The translations under genes and the position numbers were made by a program. 64,000 nucleotides of DNA, from the NCBI RefSeq assembly GCF_003027925.1, contig NZ_PYPS01000018.1:62001-126000 (forward strand), given 5' to 3'. This document shows positions 9,001-15,607 of the stretch, piece by piece (the stretch's first letter is position 1; every line of letters starts with the position of its first letter). The DNA is from Micromonospora sp. RP3T (GTDB lineage: Bacteria; Actinomycetota; Actinomycetes; Mycobacteriales; Micromonosporaceae). A model generated the notes under the pieces. It saw only the letters and a list, made by a program, of their open reading frames with translations, made no database searches and was not told the DNA's origin.

Positions 9001-11398
9001 CGGCGGTGTCGGCGACGGAGGGCCCCCGACGGTCGGCGTCGACGAGACCGGTGCCGGCCAGGCCGCTGCGGGGGCCCGGGTTGGACCGCCGGCCGTGCAC
9101 CTTCTCGAACACGTCCCAGGCCAGCGGCACGCAGTCCAGGCTGGGATCGCCGGTGTCGCCGGGCCGCTGCTCGCGCTGGCGGAGCCAGTCGTCGAGCGCG
9201 GAGATCCGGGCCGCCGGGTCCGCCGGCACGGCACGGTCCCACGGGTGTACGCGATTCGGCGTGCCGCCGGTGGCCGCCGGCTCCGCACCGGGGGCCGAGG
9301 GCGTACCGACGTCGGCCGGCGCCAGCGGTTGCGGTGCCGGTGCGGGAACCGGCGCCGCGCCCGTCGACGAAGCCCCCGGCGCGGCGGGGCCGCCCGTGTC
9401 GGCTGGTGTGGCCGTGCCCGGTGCCGTCCGCTCGGCGCCCGAGCCGGTGCTCGTGCCGGCCGGGTTCTGGCCGGCGGTGCCGGTGGCAGGTGCGGCGGAC
9501 TGGCTGCTGCTGGTGGTGGTCGGGCCGCTGGTGGTGGTGGTCGGGCCGCTGGTGGTGGACGTGCCGGTCGGGCCGGTGGTGGCCGGGGCGAGCGGCGTGG
9601 CCGCGACCGGCGCGCTGCCGCGAACCTGCCCGGCATCCGGCCCGGCGATGTCCGCGACGGACGACGGCTCGCCGGCGTGCGTCGGCGCGGTGCCCACGTC
9701 GTCGCCGGTGAACGGGTCCGTGCCGTCCCACCGGTCGCCGCCGTCGAACCCCTCCGCACCCGCGATCGACGAGGTGTCGGAGAAGTCGGACAGCGACGAG
9801 ACGTCGGAGAAGTCGGTGTCGTCGAACGTGTGGGGAGTCAACCTCGGGTCGTCGAACGGCGAGTCCCCGTAGACCGATTCGTCCGATCCGACGGCGGCCG
9901 TGGCCGGCTCGCCGGACGTGACCCGCGCCTGGGCCCGGTCCTCGCCCGTGGCGCCGTCACTGCCGCCCGTGCCTGTACCGGTGCCCGCGTCGGTGCCTGA
10001 GCCCGTGCCGGGGCTCGCGCCTGGGCCCGTGCCTGGGCCCGTGCCGGGGCTCGCGCCTGGGCCCGTGCCGGGGCTCGCGCCTGGGCCCGTGCCTGGGCCC
10101 GTGCCTGGGCCCGTGCCTGTGCCCGTGCCTGGGCCCGTGCGGTGCGGGGTGGCATCTGCGCCGGTCGTCGTCGCCGGGTCGATCGACGTGGTCGTGGACA
10201 GCGCGGCCGGATCCGTCTCCGTGGGGCCGGTCGTGGGATCGACCATCGCCGGGCTCGCGTCGTCCCGCTTGCGGTCGGGGGAGTCGGTGTTCGGGAAGAG
10301 CCGGTCGTGCAGGGCCGTGCCGGCCGATCCGGCGCCCGACTCGACCGTTCCGCTGATGGCCCCCGAGGTCGCCGCGGCGGGGCCGACGCTGAACCCTTGG
10401 CCGTTGGCGGCGGAGACGGTGCCCCCGGCGATCACCTCGATGCCGATCGACGCGGCGACCTCGGTGACGAACTCCCCGGCGTGCTGGCGTACCCGTTGCG
10501 CGCGGGTGGGTGGGACGGTGCCGGCCGGGCCCGGGACGTCGCGGCCGACGGTGACCGGCACGGGTCGCGGTGTGGCGGGTGGCGGCGGAGGGACCGGGCC
10601 GGAGGTGGGGGTGGGGCGCGGGGGAGGCGGGGTGGGGACCGGCTTGGGCGTGGGATGCGGGGTCGGGACCGGCGGGGTCGGGACGTCGGTGAGTTGCCGG
10701 GGCCGGACGGGAACCCGGTTCAGGAGCGCGCCGATGTTGCCGAACGCGGGGCCGAGGACGGCGACGACGAGGCCGGCGATCGTCCCGTCGCGCACGGCCT
10801 GCCAGAACTGCGCCTGGTCGAACGTCCGGCGCGTGCCGAGCCGCATCTGGATCCGCTGGATGATGGCGTCCATCAGCGCCTCGGTCAGCGCCTCCGTGGC
10901 GACGGCGCCCAGCGCCGCAAGCATCAGGCGGCTGAACAGCAGCCTGATGACGAACCGGAAGATGGCGATGCGGGCGGCGAGCCAGGCCATCGCCATCCCG
11001 GGGTTGATGAAGGCCGCCGCGAAGGCCCAGACGAACTCGATGAACATCTGGACCGTCGACCCGAGGATCATGAACTTCTGGTACTGGGTCCGCATCGCCG
11101 CGTTCTCGGTCGTGGCGCTGACGTTGTGCAGGTGGGCGGCCGTGTTGCTGACGTAGCCGGGCGTGCGGACGTAGTTCTGCATGCTGGCCACGAAGGCCCG
11201 CTGGGTGTCACCCCCCACGCCCTCCTGGATCCGGCGTACGGCGCCGGCCAGCTTCGGCTCGGCGGCTTCGACGAGATCGGCCGCCGCCTTCAGCTCCCGG
11301 GACAATCGGCGCATCTTCTCCGCGCTGGCGCCGGGGAACTTCTGATCGGTCAGCCAGTAGAGGAAGTTGGCGAGCCGGTCCGGGATCTCAATCTCCAC
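1..11398 (-). CDS. Giant ESX-linked polymorphic toxin, 3' end outside window
   Basis: The frame is open from a GTG at 11398 (GGAGG 8 nt upstream) to base 1, at least 3,799 residues. Residues 1-230 form a helical WXG100-like domain with hydrophobic segments, as at the N-terminus of CpnT-type toxins. A Pro/Gly/Thr-rich linker follows, including PGTG-type repeats near 420-480. Residues about 735-880 match the papain-fold glutamine-deamidase toxin family, with C756, H842 (AHVYW) and D861 (WVDPQ). Two RelA/SpoT-like folds lie near 1236-1440 and 1540-1703. An OTU-like segment with GDGNH at 2020-2024 follows, then beta-rich modules to the window edge. It is last in the operon beginning with eccD, so it is probably an ESX substrate acting on a target cell. 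Any C-terminal toxin and immunity gene would lie beyond base 1. Long antisense and out-of-frame ORFs across it are shadows. Confidence 0.9.
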   Translation of the reverse strand, partial: MEIEIPDRLANFLYWLTDQKFPGASAEKMRRLSRELKAAADLVEAAEPKLAGAVRRIQEGVGGDTQRAFVASMQNYVRTPGYVSNTAAHLHNVSATTENAAMRTQYQKFMILGSTVQMFIEFVWAFAAAFINPGMAMAWLAARIAIFRFVIRLLFSRLMLAALGAVATEALTEALMDAIIQRIQMRLGTRRTFDQAQFWQAVRDGTIAGLVVAVLGPAFGNIGALLNRVPVRPRQLTDVPTPPVPTPHPTPKPVPTPPPPRPTPTSGPVPPPPPATPRPVPVTVGRDVPGPAGTVPPTRAQRVRQHAGEFVTEVAASIGIEVIAGGTVSAANGQGFSVGPAAATSGAISGTVESGAGSAGTALHDRLFPNTDSPDRKRDDASPAMVDPTTGPTETDPAALSTTTSIDPATTTGADATPHRTGPGTGTGTGPGTGPGTGPGASPGTGPGASPGTGPGTGPGASPGTGSGTDAGTGTGTGGSDGATGEDRAQARVTSGEPATAAVGSDESVYGDSPFDDPRLTPHTFDDTDFSDVSSLSDFSDTSSIAGAEGFDGGDRWDGTDPFTGDDVGTAPTHAGEPSSVADIAGPDAGQVRGSAPVAATPLAPATTGPTGTSTTSGPTTTTSGPTTTSSSQSAAPATGTAGQNPAGTSTGSGAERTAPGTATPADTGGPAAPGASSTGAAPVPAPAPQPLAPADVGTPSAPGAEPAATGGTPNRVHPWDRAVPADPAARISALDDWLRQREQRPGDTGDPSLDCVPLAWDVFEKVHGRRSNPGPRSGLAGTGLVDADRRGPSVADTADLLRTLGGDTATTKDGGRVLAYLANQPGAMALVVARPQRDRAHVYWVVADGRGPDVALRWVDPQQPKSFDHDARVNGPASEFWSTQLRSPDSEILVLGPDGRAVDIGVERFEVRAHGLLDAPTGPLAAGMLPRRTDDAPADAPAEPPEAVGSATATPLPAPATDPAPSPEVTHPVPVDSPTTRSWPLPDSPQPRTPSRLSGVFSRPQTPRRPPPDLPPTRPNSPPDSPRSRLTRGLAPELSTDGTAPETFQSVLQRFRRSLHLVIEQASEREGDAPGPSPEGSGSPITAGSSPTTAVLPRQDKGKGKGRVPRGAEAADPGPGDPPPLDDGFDEAEIQEAVRLSRLPGPRSGPGAASGSGVRAVGPTTPPDPRAPLPYLGKPPSSRRASVTDSPRPGAARSLDPMAFDVEAAERELRSSLTAPERRTIARAGTRALARAMTTSLAVQRALHDLNSASPDYGLRLAEVTEDTKSSNRLAQQYAELKRQAHISLEDFLNENQDTVRFSVLAPTDRHQMLIFEVLSALRRLGHHTVDDDEGTFSYWRPGNIRFGVTIPMRDREGRLWELQVHTEESWRSMQLTREFHRVNRMGSAPMWARVSAVLHMLRVNDELGLNDTPNLFPNPLPNGLPALVGPGTGPWQEYLDGLVRAGQTFADVVAEHGLTLTTLIDREQLHLPPDSPHWARTPHLPAGTTPPEGQSLGGRRPRAPQPFDARRFERELIRSLGQAEKEALFDAAQVAQEQADQALSVMREVTSAFRRTGTDVTLVGIRHRAKTMSALARKFHDRNLRDQTDLPTFLATNKDSVRFSIQVPANGYDSTVRKMLDRLEDAGFERRGDDDIVPFWWPGGRWFGLTTTLRYRGRLVEVDFPTAASWRTTKRARDFHQVVRLKTAPMPDRVSAYLNMLRLNREDGLDRDLPEPLADLPASREKGLAALVQARPDEWRQYLRDLEERDQSFLDVALDHGLTRADLPSATELGLPDQSYHLTARAGRRRPRGDSPASRPRSLSRGAAGRQPAETMPPNRPESPEQPRPGTAKKRRVTFTGEPPAPAAAASPGMSPAPTTAPSPTTTPAPTAPPTRLPSPKPPEADRDRPDDELGTGSDPTGGRTPPAGTENRAGDSAAAAPSEPPRVEEPTAGSSSGGADRTGSPGPGATDGGGTPSDAPAAPRASVDVPASPGKPTPPPAPHRRPFRTPAEARGGSPTTTAAPGRLRSEDRALLLGDGNHLLAAVLYTELDNVDEQAFESVLARAELTRLRAERAQSQRAISTTGVADAVAELHDLLAPRIAQLTAAQLAEIRAVTAVVPTGGDPALRDALANLLRPDTPHDHSDVGPMLIGVLLGRPVVVDDGTRARSFAPAGAAGAPIRLYRHAQAGTGHAAFHAFVAPPPAPTTASAPTTAPPVPHQPEPATTAAVNDPPITPRFVPGRHDALADGDGDLGELARSIAGRVVRAAAHRPPEGAPVIVTVEGYGDGPRRLLGRSPTEVGRRRAQWLAGALEHQVRKQLADDTGGDPPIVLFRHRPAVATSGQDRGGALRRRLRRLAPGRRPEPGRVVTHTGVATVHVAIADSWDDHRRAVNPKLPPTPAAAPVGSGRLDQIAYAAGIPAHALPDLDRLTGQLVQFARQHRVPDDAASRDWIRGVLRNNYRHLVGDGMLVFIGNIEVRVRLELTDPRRESAPAATTAERTGDGAGQPTGKATAPPARPAGRAMQVRANETIHGTFQVGAHSESHSGPISWFRFGGSPGFSFGVPHALLSVRLGAAVRFVRNLVNRSTGTVRDAEVGRVEDTREDAALISAAARYHLQVRDQPAQSWTNLATTTLDAGERMTLSLPEKYLDRPEPGQAARLATSIRPNAQAPRGADRRLPKVFYASGLTSLHLLADDIVRQLERERGPIPLGHPLRSDVWHRVSNLDTHLDKAVNRYRGYPFTLVENGRVVANVRIRTRRVGRGRPVSAPSDKAHVEEVRTAISGTTAGSTVTNEASIEPSLEFLIARVPKVRFAVKVPYARWSWTNRNSNSAGRLGLWVLVSRYASFTSAYQMEFTHQATVQVRRRRNVLVRAGSAARGLRPRTRHDHPGANYQPLEIHGRAMVRVPTADAVAYGIEPPAPAGTTPATVKTTVGGTPPPTVPEHTRRGRGIGKGIVEVDPQLVDRLVDRVEQELARFGYVVRDPDAPFERRSWFSRKRDSQVNNGVLLRKLISTAALESNFDGVHQGGFSITVRKRHTGWFTTFGVRSARVTIEARPRETQDERGRTIPVDPTSDPRRTSERHIVNLEMGLDSGGSSAGGGQGFAAGAKLRFLPTKTGRQLQGAGIGLEWDRGIGGDESVNHVSNMPRLMEYQGELTEFEVTTQYGVVIEHDRQWSWKQLLKRVVGRSDDTRRMPTPLLPIPSTATVRVVPAFNTKPSHSPERAATVPGRTDTPVAVLDNAAVSYLDVTGLLTTARGRMQRMAKPGGTADEEISTFLNHAQVLSHFPEVARGRYTTDTFFTSKFWRDKHRAVSLKADLGASQFVGATNDPYVLGLIKLSLTQAGQSSSRRRGVAVTPLDLGAGGDPGRSNVTGVSASLSHSMRWGRSRSRSTKQTGGRESLELNFQRAYAFRAPVSYDLRIGKTKRAKLLPNSNYPPVSRPISDVEPMIYLLSEPDALEHYARGDVPLDDEQLLDIVTRWVGGDLQISHQLMARVLIRWERTAAAGDGTDDHHDLRTDTARELARSHAWTDLTMPPDVIGEFETLFDLTVLPGHAASRRLGLPPYLRPGSGASLGHSGIHSLTLADGAHLSDVVADAVEQLEPGLLGKTHDRMIPPQDNPPRRRWWRRSEQVPPYVGRLQGGLDAVQALFDGGREQPLLEQALSPDGVSLYFANPHAWFAQDMVEVRVSARLTSQPEFGDYVRGSGLETYRHRYVERRDATDRQFTRGTSIGLKPTFEHRPTTPPTLEQQRQSSQQRVTTGPGVRWADGVSRSRATTEQLTYESTIYDWGNYYRAAAGVEFTVEVRRLKLGGRR
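9960..10140. repeat. 12-bp minisatellite inside the giant gene
   Basis: Near-identical 12-base units alternate between CCTGGGCCCGTG and CCGGGGCTCGCG as read on the plus strand. On the coding strand they give runs of Pro-Gly-Thr-Gly and Pro-Gly-Ala-Ser. The unit is a multiple of three, so gain or loss of copies would change linker length without breaking the frame. Confidence 0.85.
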
Positions 11399-11446
11399 GA
11401 CCGGCGCCTCCGTCGATCGGGGCCGGCGTCGAGGTGACGCCGGCCG

Positions 11447-11776
11447 TCATGGACGCGTGCCGCCGCCGAAGGAGGCGACGTCCGTGTTCAGTTCCTCGAC
11501 CGCGCCGAGCAACTGGTTGAGCGCGGTCACCTGGTCGGCGTCGCCCGCTGAGAGGTCACGCAGGCCGTACAGCAGCATGCGAATCTGCTCGACCTGTGCG
11601 GCCAGGCCCTCGTTGAGGATCTGGTCCGACTTGTCGCGGATCGTGGTCGCGACCGGCAGGCAGTCGCCCACCGCGGCATTCAGCGTGTCGATGACGTTCT
11701 GCATGTGCGTGACGAACGGCGCGAAGGACTCACTGCGCAGCAGGTCGGTGTCGGCGTGCAGGGGTGGGGTCGGCAT
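11447..11776 (-). CDS. Small helical ESX-operon protein (109 aa), unknown function
   Basis: A 109-residue acidic protein, predicted almost entirely helical by its heptad-like Leu/Val spacing, with a short Gly-Gly-Gly tail. Its ATG lies 3 nt beyond the stop of the YbaB-like gene, so translation is probably coupled. The giant toxin gene starts 48 nt downstream. I see no WXG motif, signal peptide or membrane segment. Its place directly before the toxin suggests a WXG-like partner or dedicated chaperone for the toxin, which is inference from position. A cytosolic helical-hairpin protein of another kind is equally possible. Confidence 0.75.
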   Translation of the reverse strand: MPTPPLHADTDLLRSESFAPFVTHMQNVIDTLNAAVGDCLPVATTIRDKSDQILNEGLAAQVEQIRMLLYGLRDLSAGDADQVTALNQLLGAVEELNTDVASFGGGTRP

Positions 11777-11779
11777 GCG

Positions 11780-12196
11780 TCAGCTCCGTTCCGCGCCGGG
11801 TGCGCCCGGCAGGTCGGGGACCTGTCGCAGGGCCTGGCTGATCATCTCGTCGATGTCGGCGGTCCCGTTGATCATGTCCATGATCGGAAGGGACGAGGGA
11901 AGGACCGCCGAGAACATCGACGCGACCTCGGCGACCGCCTGCCGGCGCGCCTCCGCGATGGTCTCCACCAGCAGCTCGCTCAACTCCCGCGGGGGCATCG
12001 AGCGGTAGCCGCGCGAGTGGAACGTGATGTCGACGACCTCGCCCTGGGCGTCGACGACGACGGACAGCGCGCGGTTCCGGGACCGGACCGTGATCCTCCG
12101 GTCCGCCATGTCGTGCTGCACCCGGGTGATGGCCTGCTGGCTCTCCTCCAGCTCGGTGTAGGCCCGATCGATCTCGTCATGCCAGGAACCGGACAT
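11780..12196 (-). CDS. YbaB/EbfC-family protein in ESX operon
   Basis: 138 residues. The ATG at 12196 follows a strong AGGAAAGGGG Shine-Dalgarno. The layout is that of the YbaB/EbfC nucleoid-associated family: an N-terminal helix, two central strands (TVRSRNRALSVVVDAQG and the following VDITF segment) and a C-terminal helical arm with the conserved LxxxIxxAxxxA spacing. The family binds DNA as a dimer. Copies of it recur in actinobacterial type VII loci beside WXG100 genes, where their role is unknown. Here it lies between the AAWKG-type gene (22 nt upstream) and the 109-residue gene (3 nt downstream). The frame also reads upstream for another 331 codons, but that part is antisense-like Ala/Pro sequence and not a credible extension. 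Confidence 0.85.
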   Translation of the reverse strand: MSGSWHDEIDRAYTELEESQQAITRVQHDMADRRITVRSRNRALSVVVDAQGEVVDITFHSRGYRSMPPRELSELLVETIAEARRQAVAEVASMFSAVLPSSLPIMDMINGTADIDEMISQALRQVPDLPGAPGAERS

Positions 12197-12218
12197 GCTG
12201 TTTCCCCTTTCCTCTCGA

Positions 12219-14462
12219 CTAGCGGTTTCCGCGCCCGCGCGACGGCTCGTAGCCCGGCTGCGGCGCGCGGGGTGGTGCGGGCGTCCGGGTGGGCCGGCTG
12301 GCCGGCTCGGGTTCGAGCTCCTCCCGCCCGATGACGGCGACGGTGACGTCCGGATCGGTGCCCCAGACCTCTTCCTCCTCGGCCAACCAGGTGCTGCGCT
12401 CGCGCTCCTTCTCGTTCTGGTTGCCGCCACCCCCGCCGCCCATCGGCGGCATGAACGGCATGCCGCCCATGCCACCCATGCCCGCGCCGGTCGTGCCGTC
12501 CGCGCCCGGCGTGGCGTACGCGGCGGCACCGGGCAACGCGGCGAGGTTCTCGCCACCGGACGCCAACGAGCCGGCACCCAGCGTCCCCGGTGGCAGGCTG
12601 CCCACCCCGGCCGCGGCGTAGCCCGCCGGAGGCGTTCCCAGGGGACCGAGGGCGAAGCCGCTCGGCTGCCCCGGTGTCCGGACGCCGCTGGAGCCGAGGC
12701 CGCCCAGCTCCGAGCCGCTCGACCCGAGGTCGCCGGGGTCGATCGTGGTCGGGGTGCCGCCGGAGAGCCCACCCCCGACGGTGTCGTCGTCGAAGCCGGA
12801 GCCCGAGGTGCCAGCACCGCTGCCGGCGCCACCGCCCACGCTGCCGCCGATGCTTCCGGCGCCGCCGGCGCCCAGCTTTCCCGGCAGCCCGCCGCCGGTC
12901 GCCATACCGCCGCCGACCAGGGCCGGACCGCCCGTGCCGCCGCCGGTCTCCCCGCCGGACGCGCCGATCCCGCCGGCGCCGTCGAGGCCGCCGCCGGGGC
13001 CGCCCGCGCCGTCGAAGCCGCCGGACCCACCGCCGGCGCCGTCGAAACCGCCGGACCCACCGCCGGTGCCGTCGAAGCCGCCGCCGGTGCCCCCGTCGAA
13101 GCCGCCCGCGCCGTCGAAGCCGCCGGACCCGCCACCGAAACCGCCACCGAAACCGCCGCCGGCTCCGCCGAAGCCGCCCGAGTCACCACCGAACTGCGTA
13201 CCGCTGCCGCCGCCCGGCGGGGGGATGGCGGCGTTCGAGACGCCGCCGACGCTCCCCCCGGGCGGTGGGGTGGCGCCGTCGAAACCGCCGCTTCCGCCGG
13301 GCGGCGGGATGGATCCGCCGGAGCCGCCGCTTCCGCCGGGCGGCGGGGTGGCGCCGTCGAAGCCGGGTGGTGGGGGACCGCCGATGCCGGGCGGCGTGTT
13401 GCCCCCGCTGCCCGACGTCGGATACGGCACGTGCGGCAGGGCGATGACGCCCCGGCCGAAGGCCGCGATCAGGTCGTTGTAGCTCTTGATGAGCAGCCGG
13501 GTCGCCGTCTGCGAGGCGGTGTCCAGCTCGTCGTAGCGGCTCTGCCACTCCCGCTTCAGGTCGTTGTTCAGCCGTACCCACTCGGACTGTTTGATGACGT
13601 CGTAGGTGGCGTTGCCGGCCTTGCCGAGGATCGATCCGAAGTTCAGCGTCCAGGACTCCTGCCGGTCGCCGGTCGCCGCCGACCTGTCCACATTCGCGTC
13701 CGCCGCGTCGACCTGGCGCTCCATCTCCTTGAGCAGCGCGTCGACCAGGGTGTTCGGGTCGTGGTGCTGATACGCCGTGTAGGCGCTCCACGCGTCCTTG
13801 AGGCGCTGCCGGAACCGGTCGATCTCGGTCGCGGTCAGGTCGAGCACGTGCGGCCAGCCGGTGTCCACGTAGTGGTTGTAGTTGAGCTCGAACCGGCCGC
13901 TGATGTTCTCGGCGAGGCGTTGCATGCCGAGGGCCATGTCGTGCATCGCCCAGGCGAAGACATCGGCGGCGGAGCCGTCGAACGACCCTCCGGCGTGGAC
14001 CTCGTCGTACATCGCCCGGAGCCGGGCCTGGCCGGGGCCGGTCAGATAGGTGTGCACGTTGCGGAAGCGGGTGGCGACGTCGCGGAACATCGCCGGGTCG
14101 AGGTACTGGTTGGTGTCGATCCCGTCGATGATCTCCCGGCTCGCGTCGACAAGTGCCTTGCCCTGGCGTGCCGGCGAGTTGTCGCCGCCCTCGTAGAAGT
14201 AGACCGTGGCGCGGATGAGCTGGAAGTTGGCCATGTCGTTGTAGGCGCGGTACCGGTAGATCGTGATCTTGTTCCAGTCGTTCCCGTTGGGCATCCAGTG
14301 CTCCCACGGCCGCTGGTAGTCCTGCTCCGTGGCGGCCGAGGTCTCCCAGAACGACATGTCGAGGCCGAGCCAGGCGGGGGTGCTGACCCGGGAGGAGTCG
14401 ATGTCCTTGTCGGTGCCGAGAACGACCCGCATCGACTCGTCCCAGTCCATCGGCTGTGTCAT
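12219..14462 (-). CDS. AAWKG-family ESX-associated protein
   Basis: 747 residues starting at an ATG with GAGGGG just upstream. Residues 1-345 are a mixed helical domain rich in Trp and Tyr. Residues 350 to about 600 are low-complexity Gly/Pro/Ser with many GGSGGFDGA and PPPGGSG units. The C-terminus has a Met/Pro/Gly patch (MPFMPPMGGGGGG) and then an acidic STWLAEEEEVWG motif. The Gly-rich body, Met-Pro patch and acidic tail are the pattern I know from actinobacterial AAWKG-family proteins in type VII loci. It lies between the 115-residue gene and the YbaB-type gene on one strand. It is probably a secreted or surface substrate; no signal peptide is seen, consistent with ESX export. Function is unknown. 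Confidence 0.8.
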   Translation of the reverse strand: MTQPMDWDESMRVVLGTDKDIDSSRVSTPAWLGLDMSFWETSAATEQDYQRPWEHWMPNGNDWNKITIYRYRAYNDMANFQLIRATVYFYEGGDNSPARQGKALVDASREIIDGIDTNQYLDPAMFRDVATRFRNVHTYLTGPGQARLRAMYDEVHAGGSFDGSAADVFAWAMHDMALGMQRLAENISGRFELNYNHYVDTGWPHVLDLTATEIDRFRQRLKDAWSAYTAYQHHDPNTLVDALLKEMERQVDAADANVDRSAATGDRQESWTLNFGSILGKAGNATYDVIKQSEWVRLNNDLKREWQSRYDELDTASQTATRLLIKSYNDLIAAFGRGVIALPHVPYPTSGSGGNTPPGIGGPPPPGFDGATPPPGGSGGSGGSIPPPGGSGGFDGATPPPGGSVGGVSNAAIPPPGGGSGTQFGGDSGGFGGAGGGFGGGFGGGSGGFDGAGGFDGGTGGGFDGTGGGSGGFDGAGGGSGGFDGAGGPGGGLDGAGGIGASGGETGGGTGGPALVGGGMATGGGLPGKLGAGGAGSIGGSVGGGAGSGAGTSGSGFDDDTVGGGLSGGTPTTIDPGDLGSSGSELGGLGSSGVRTPGQPSGFALGPLGTPPAGYAAAGVGSLPPGTLGAGSLASGGENLAALPGAAAYATPGADGTTGAGMGGMGGMPFMPPMGGGGGGNQNEKERERSTWLAEEEEVWGTDPDVTVAVIGREELEPEPASRPTRTPAPPRAPQPGYEPSRGRGNR

Positions 14463-14572
14463 CTGATCCCCTCAACTCCGACCGGCGGCGTGCGTCCGGG
14501 TTCGTCGGCCCGCGCGGCACCGCCGTCCGCCGCGATGGCGTGCGGGGACGGCGATGCCGGCGGGAGAAGTGG

Positions 14573-14920
14573 CTACTTGCCGGGCGTCGGCGAGGTGTTC
14601 CACGCCGGCGCGTTGGCGAGGAACTCCTGCGCCTGGTGGCCGTTCATGCCCTCGGTGTCGTTCGTGATGGCCATGAAGTTGGTCAGCTGGGCGGCCCGGT
14701 TGGTGGCCGTGTCGCGGATCTCCGTGAGCCGGGCGCTCAGGTTCGCGCCGACGCCGGAGACCGCCTTCTGGACCTGGGCGCCCAGCGAGAAGCTGCTGTG
14801 CCCGGGCTTGAGGCTGATCCCGGCGATGTCCCCTCCCGGCGAGGCGGTGACCTCCTCGGAGATCAGGGTGTTGGAGCTCGCCGCCCGGGTGAGATAGGCG
14901 TCGTCGGTGGTGATCGGCAT
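14573..14920 (-). CDS. ESX-operon small protein (115 aa), unknown function
   Basis: 115 residues starting at the ATG at 14920, 11 nt after the stop of the upstream WXG100-type gene. The N-terminal half is polar with predicted short strands; the C-terminal half is helical and ends in a Pro-rich tail. No catalytic motif, signal peptide or membrane segment is visible. Its position between the WXG100 pair and the AAWKG-type gene, with a gap of 110 nt to the latter, suggests a secreted or chaperone-type component of the same system. I do not recognise the family. Confidence 0.75.
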   Translation of the reverse strand: MPITTDDAYLTRAASSNTLISEEVTASPGGDIAGISLKPGHSSFSLGAQVQKAVSGVGANLSARLTEIRDTATNRAAQLTNFMAITNDTEGMNGHQAQEFLANAPAWNTSPTPGK

Positions 14921-14931
14921 CGCGGTCCCGC

Positions 14932-15228
14932 CTAGACGTTTCCGCCGAACAGCGCCGCACCCTGGCTGTCCGCGATGTGGTAGTTCTCCCGGATGCTGTC
15001 GATGGCGGTGGCGCCGCTGCCGAGCGACGCCTGCATCTTCGCCAGCCCCTGGTGCCAGGTCTGCTGCGCCTGCTGGTACGCCGTGGCGGCGCCGCCGGCG
15101 TTGTTGGCGATGAACTGGTTGACGTATCCCTCGAGGGTGGTCAGCGAGTTGTCGATGGCCCGGGTGACACCGCGCAACTCCTCACCGGAGTCCAGCAGGC
15201 CGTTCGGGTTCAGGGAGTAGGTCGCCAT
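14932..15228 (-). CDS. WXG100-family protein with YxxxD export signal, WXG loop lost
   Basis: 98 residues from an ATG with GAGGAAG upstream. It forms a two-helix hairpin of typical WXG100 size. At the turn, where WXG is expected, the sequence is NNAGGAATAY, so the Trp is missing although the following AAxxY pattern is kept. The C-terminal tail has Y83-H-I-A-D87, matching the YxxxD/E signal recognised by EccC. It is encoded 15 nt after the other WXG100-type gene, as heterodimer partners usually are. In such pairs one partner carries the C-terminal signal, and here this is the one. Confidence 0.87.
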   Translation of the reverse strand: MATYSLNPNGLLDSGEELRGVTRAIDNSLTTLEGYVNQFIANNAGGAATAYQQAQQTWHQGLAKMQASLGSGATAIDSIRENYHIADSQGAALFGGNV

Positions 15229-15243
15229 CTGCTCTTCCTCTCG

Positions 15244-15543
15244 TCAGTTGGTGTACCAGCGGGCGTTCTGGGCGGCCTCGTCCTCGACGTTCGACGAGAT
15301 GTTGAGGTGCTGGGTCATGGCGGTGCGCAACATCTCGAGTCCGCGCCGGACGTCGTTCAGGCCGGTGCGCCACTCGGCCAGCGAGTTGCGGTACTGGGTG
15401 GCGGCGTCGCCGGTCCAGGGCACCGACGAGCTGACCGCGTCGACCGACTGGTCGGCGGCGTTCACGTCGGCCATGGTGGTCTCGAAGGCGCTGAGCGTCT
15501 GGGTGATGGTGGCCTGATCCACCTGGTTCAGCGGTGAGGTCAC
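15244..15543 (-). CDS. WXG100-family protein (canonical WTG)
   Basis: 99 residues starting at a GTG with AGGAGG 6-7 nt upstream. It is a helix-turn-helix hairpin with W43-T44-G45 at the turn, followed by the typical AAxxYxxxxxxW spacing. Its tail (RWYTN) lacks YxxxD/E, so it is probably the partner that does not carry the export signal, in a heterodimer with the 98-residue product of the next gene. It is the first gene after eccB, 64 nt away. Expected role: secreted as a folded heterodimer, needed for secretion of other ESX substrates. Confidence 0.9.
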   Translation of the reverse strand: MTSPLNQVDQATITQTLSAFETTMADVNAADQSVDAVSSSVPWTGDAATQYRNSLAEWRTGLNDVRRGLEMLRTAMTQHLNISSNVEDEAAQNARWYTN

Positions 15544-15607
15544 GGTGTTCCTCCTACATCGATGGTGGTGGACGGGGTGCCGGCCGGGCCGGCGGATCGT
15601 CGGGGTG

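Noticed and set aside
12195..14897. Plus-strand 900-codon frame opposite the AAWKG-type gene
   Set aside because: It mirrors the Gly-rich repeats of the real gene, has no Shine-Dalgarno and no recognisable domain.
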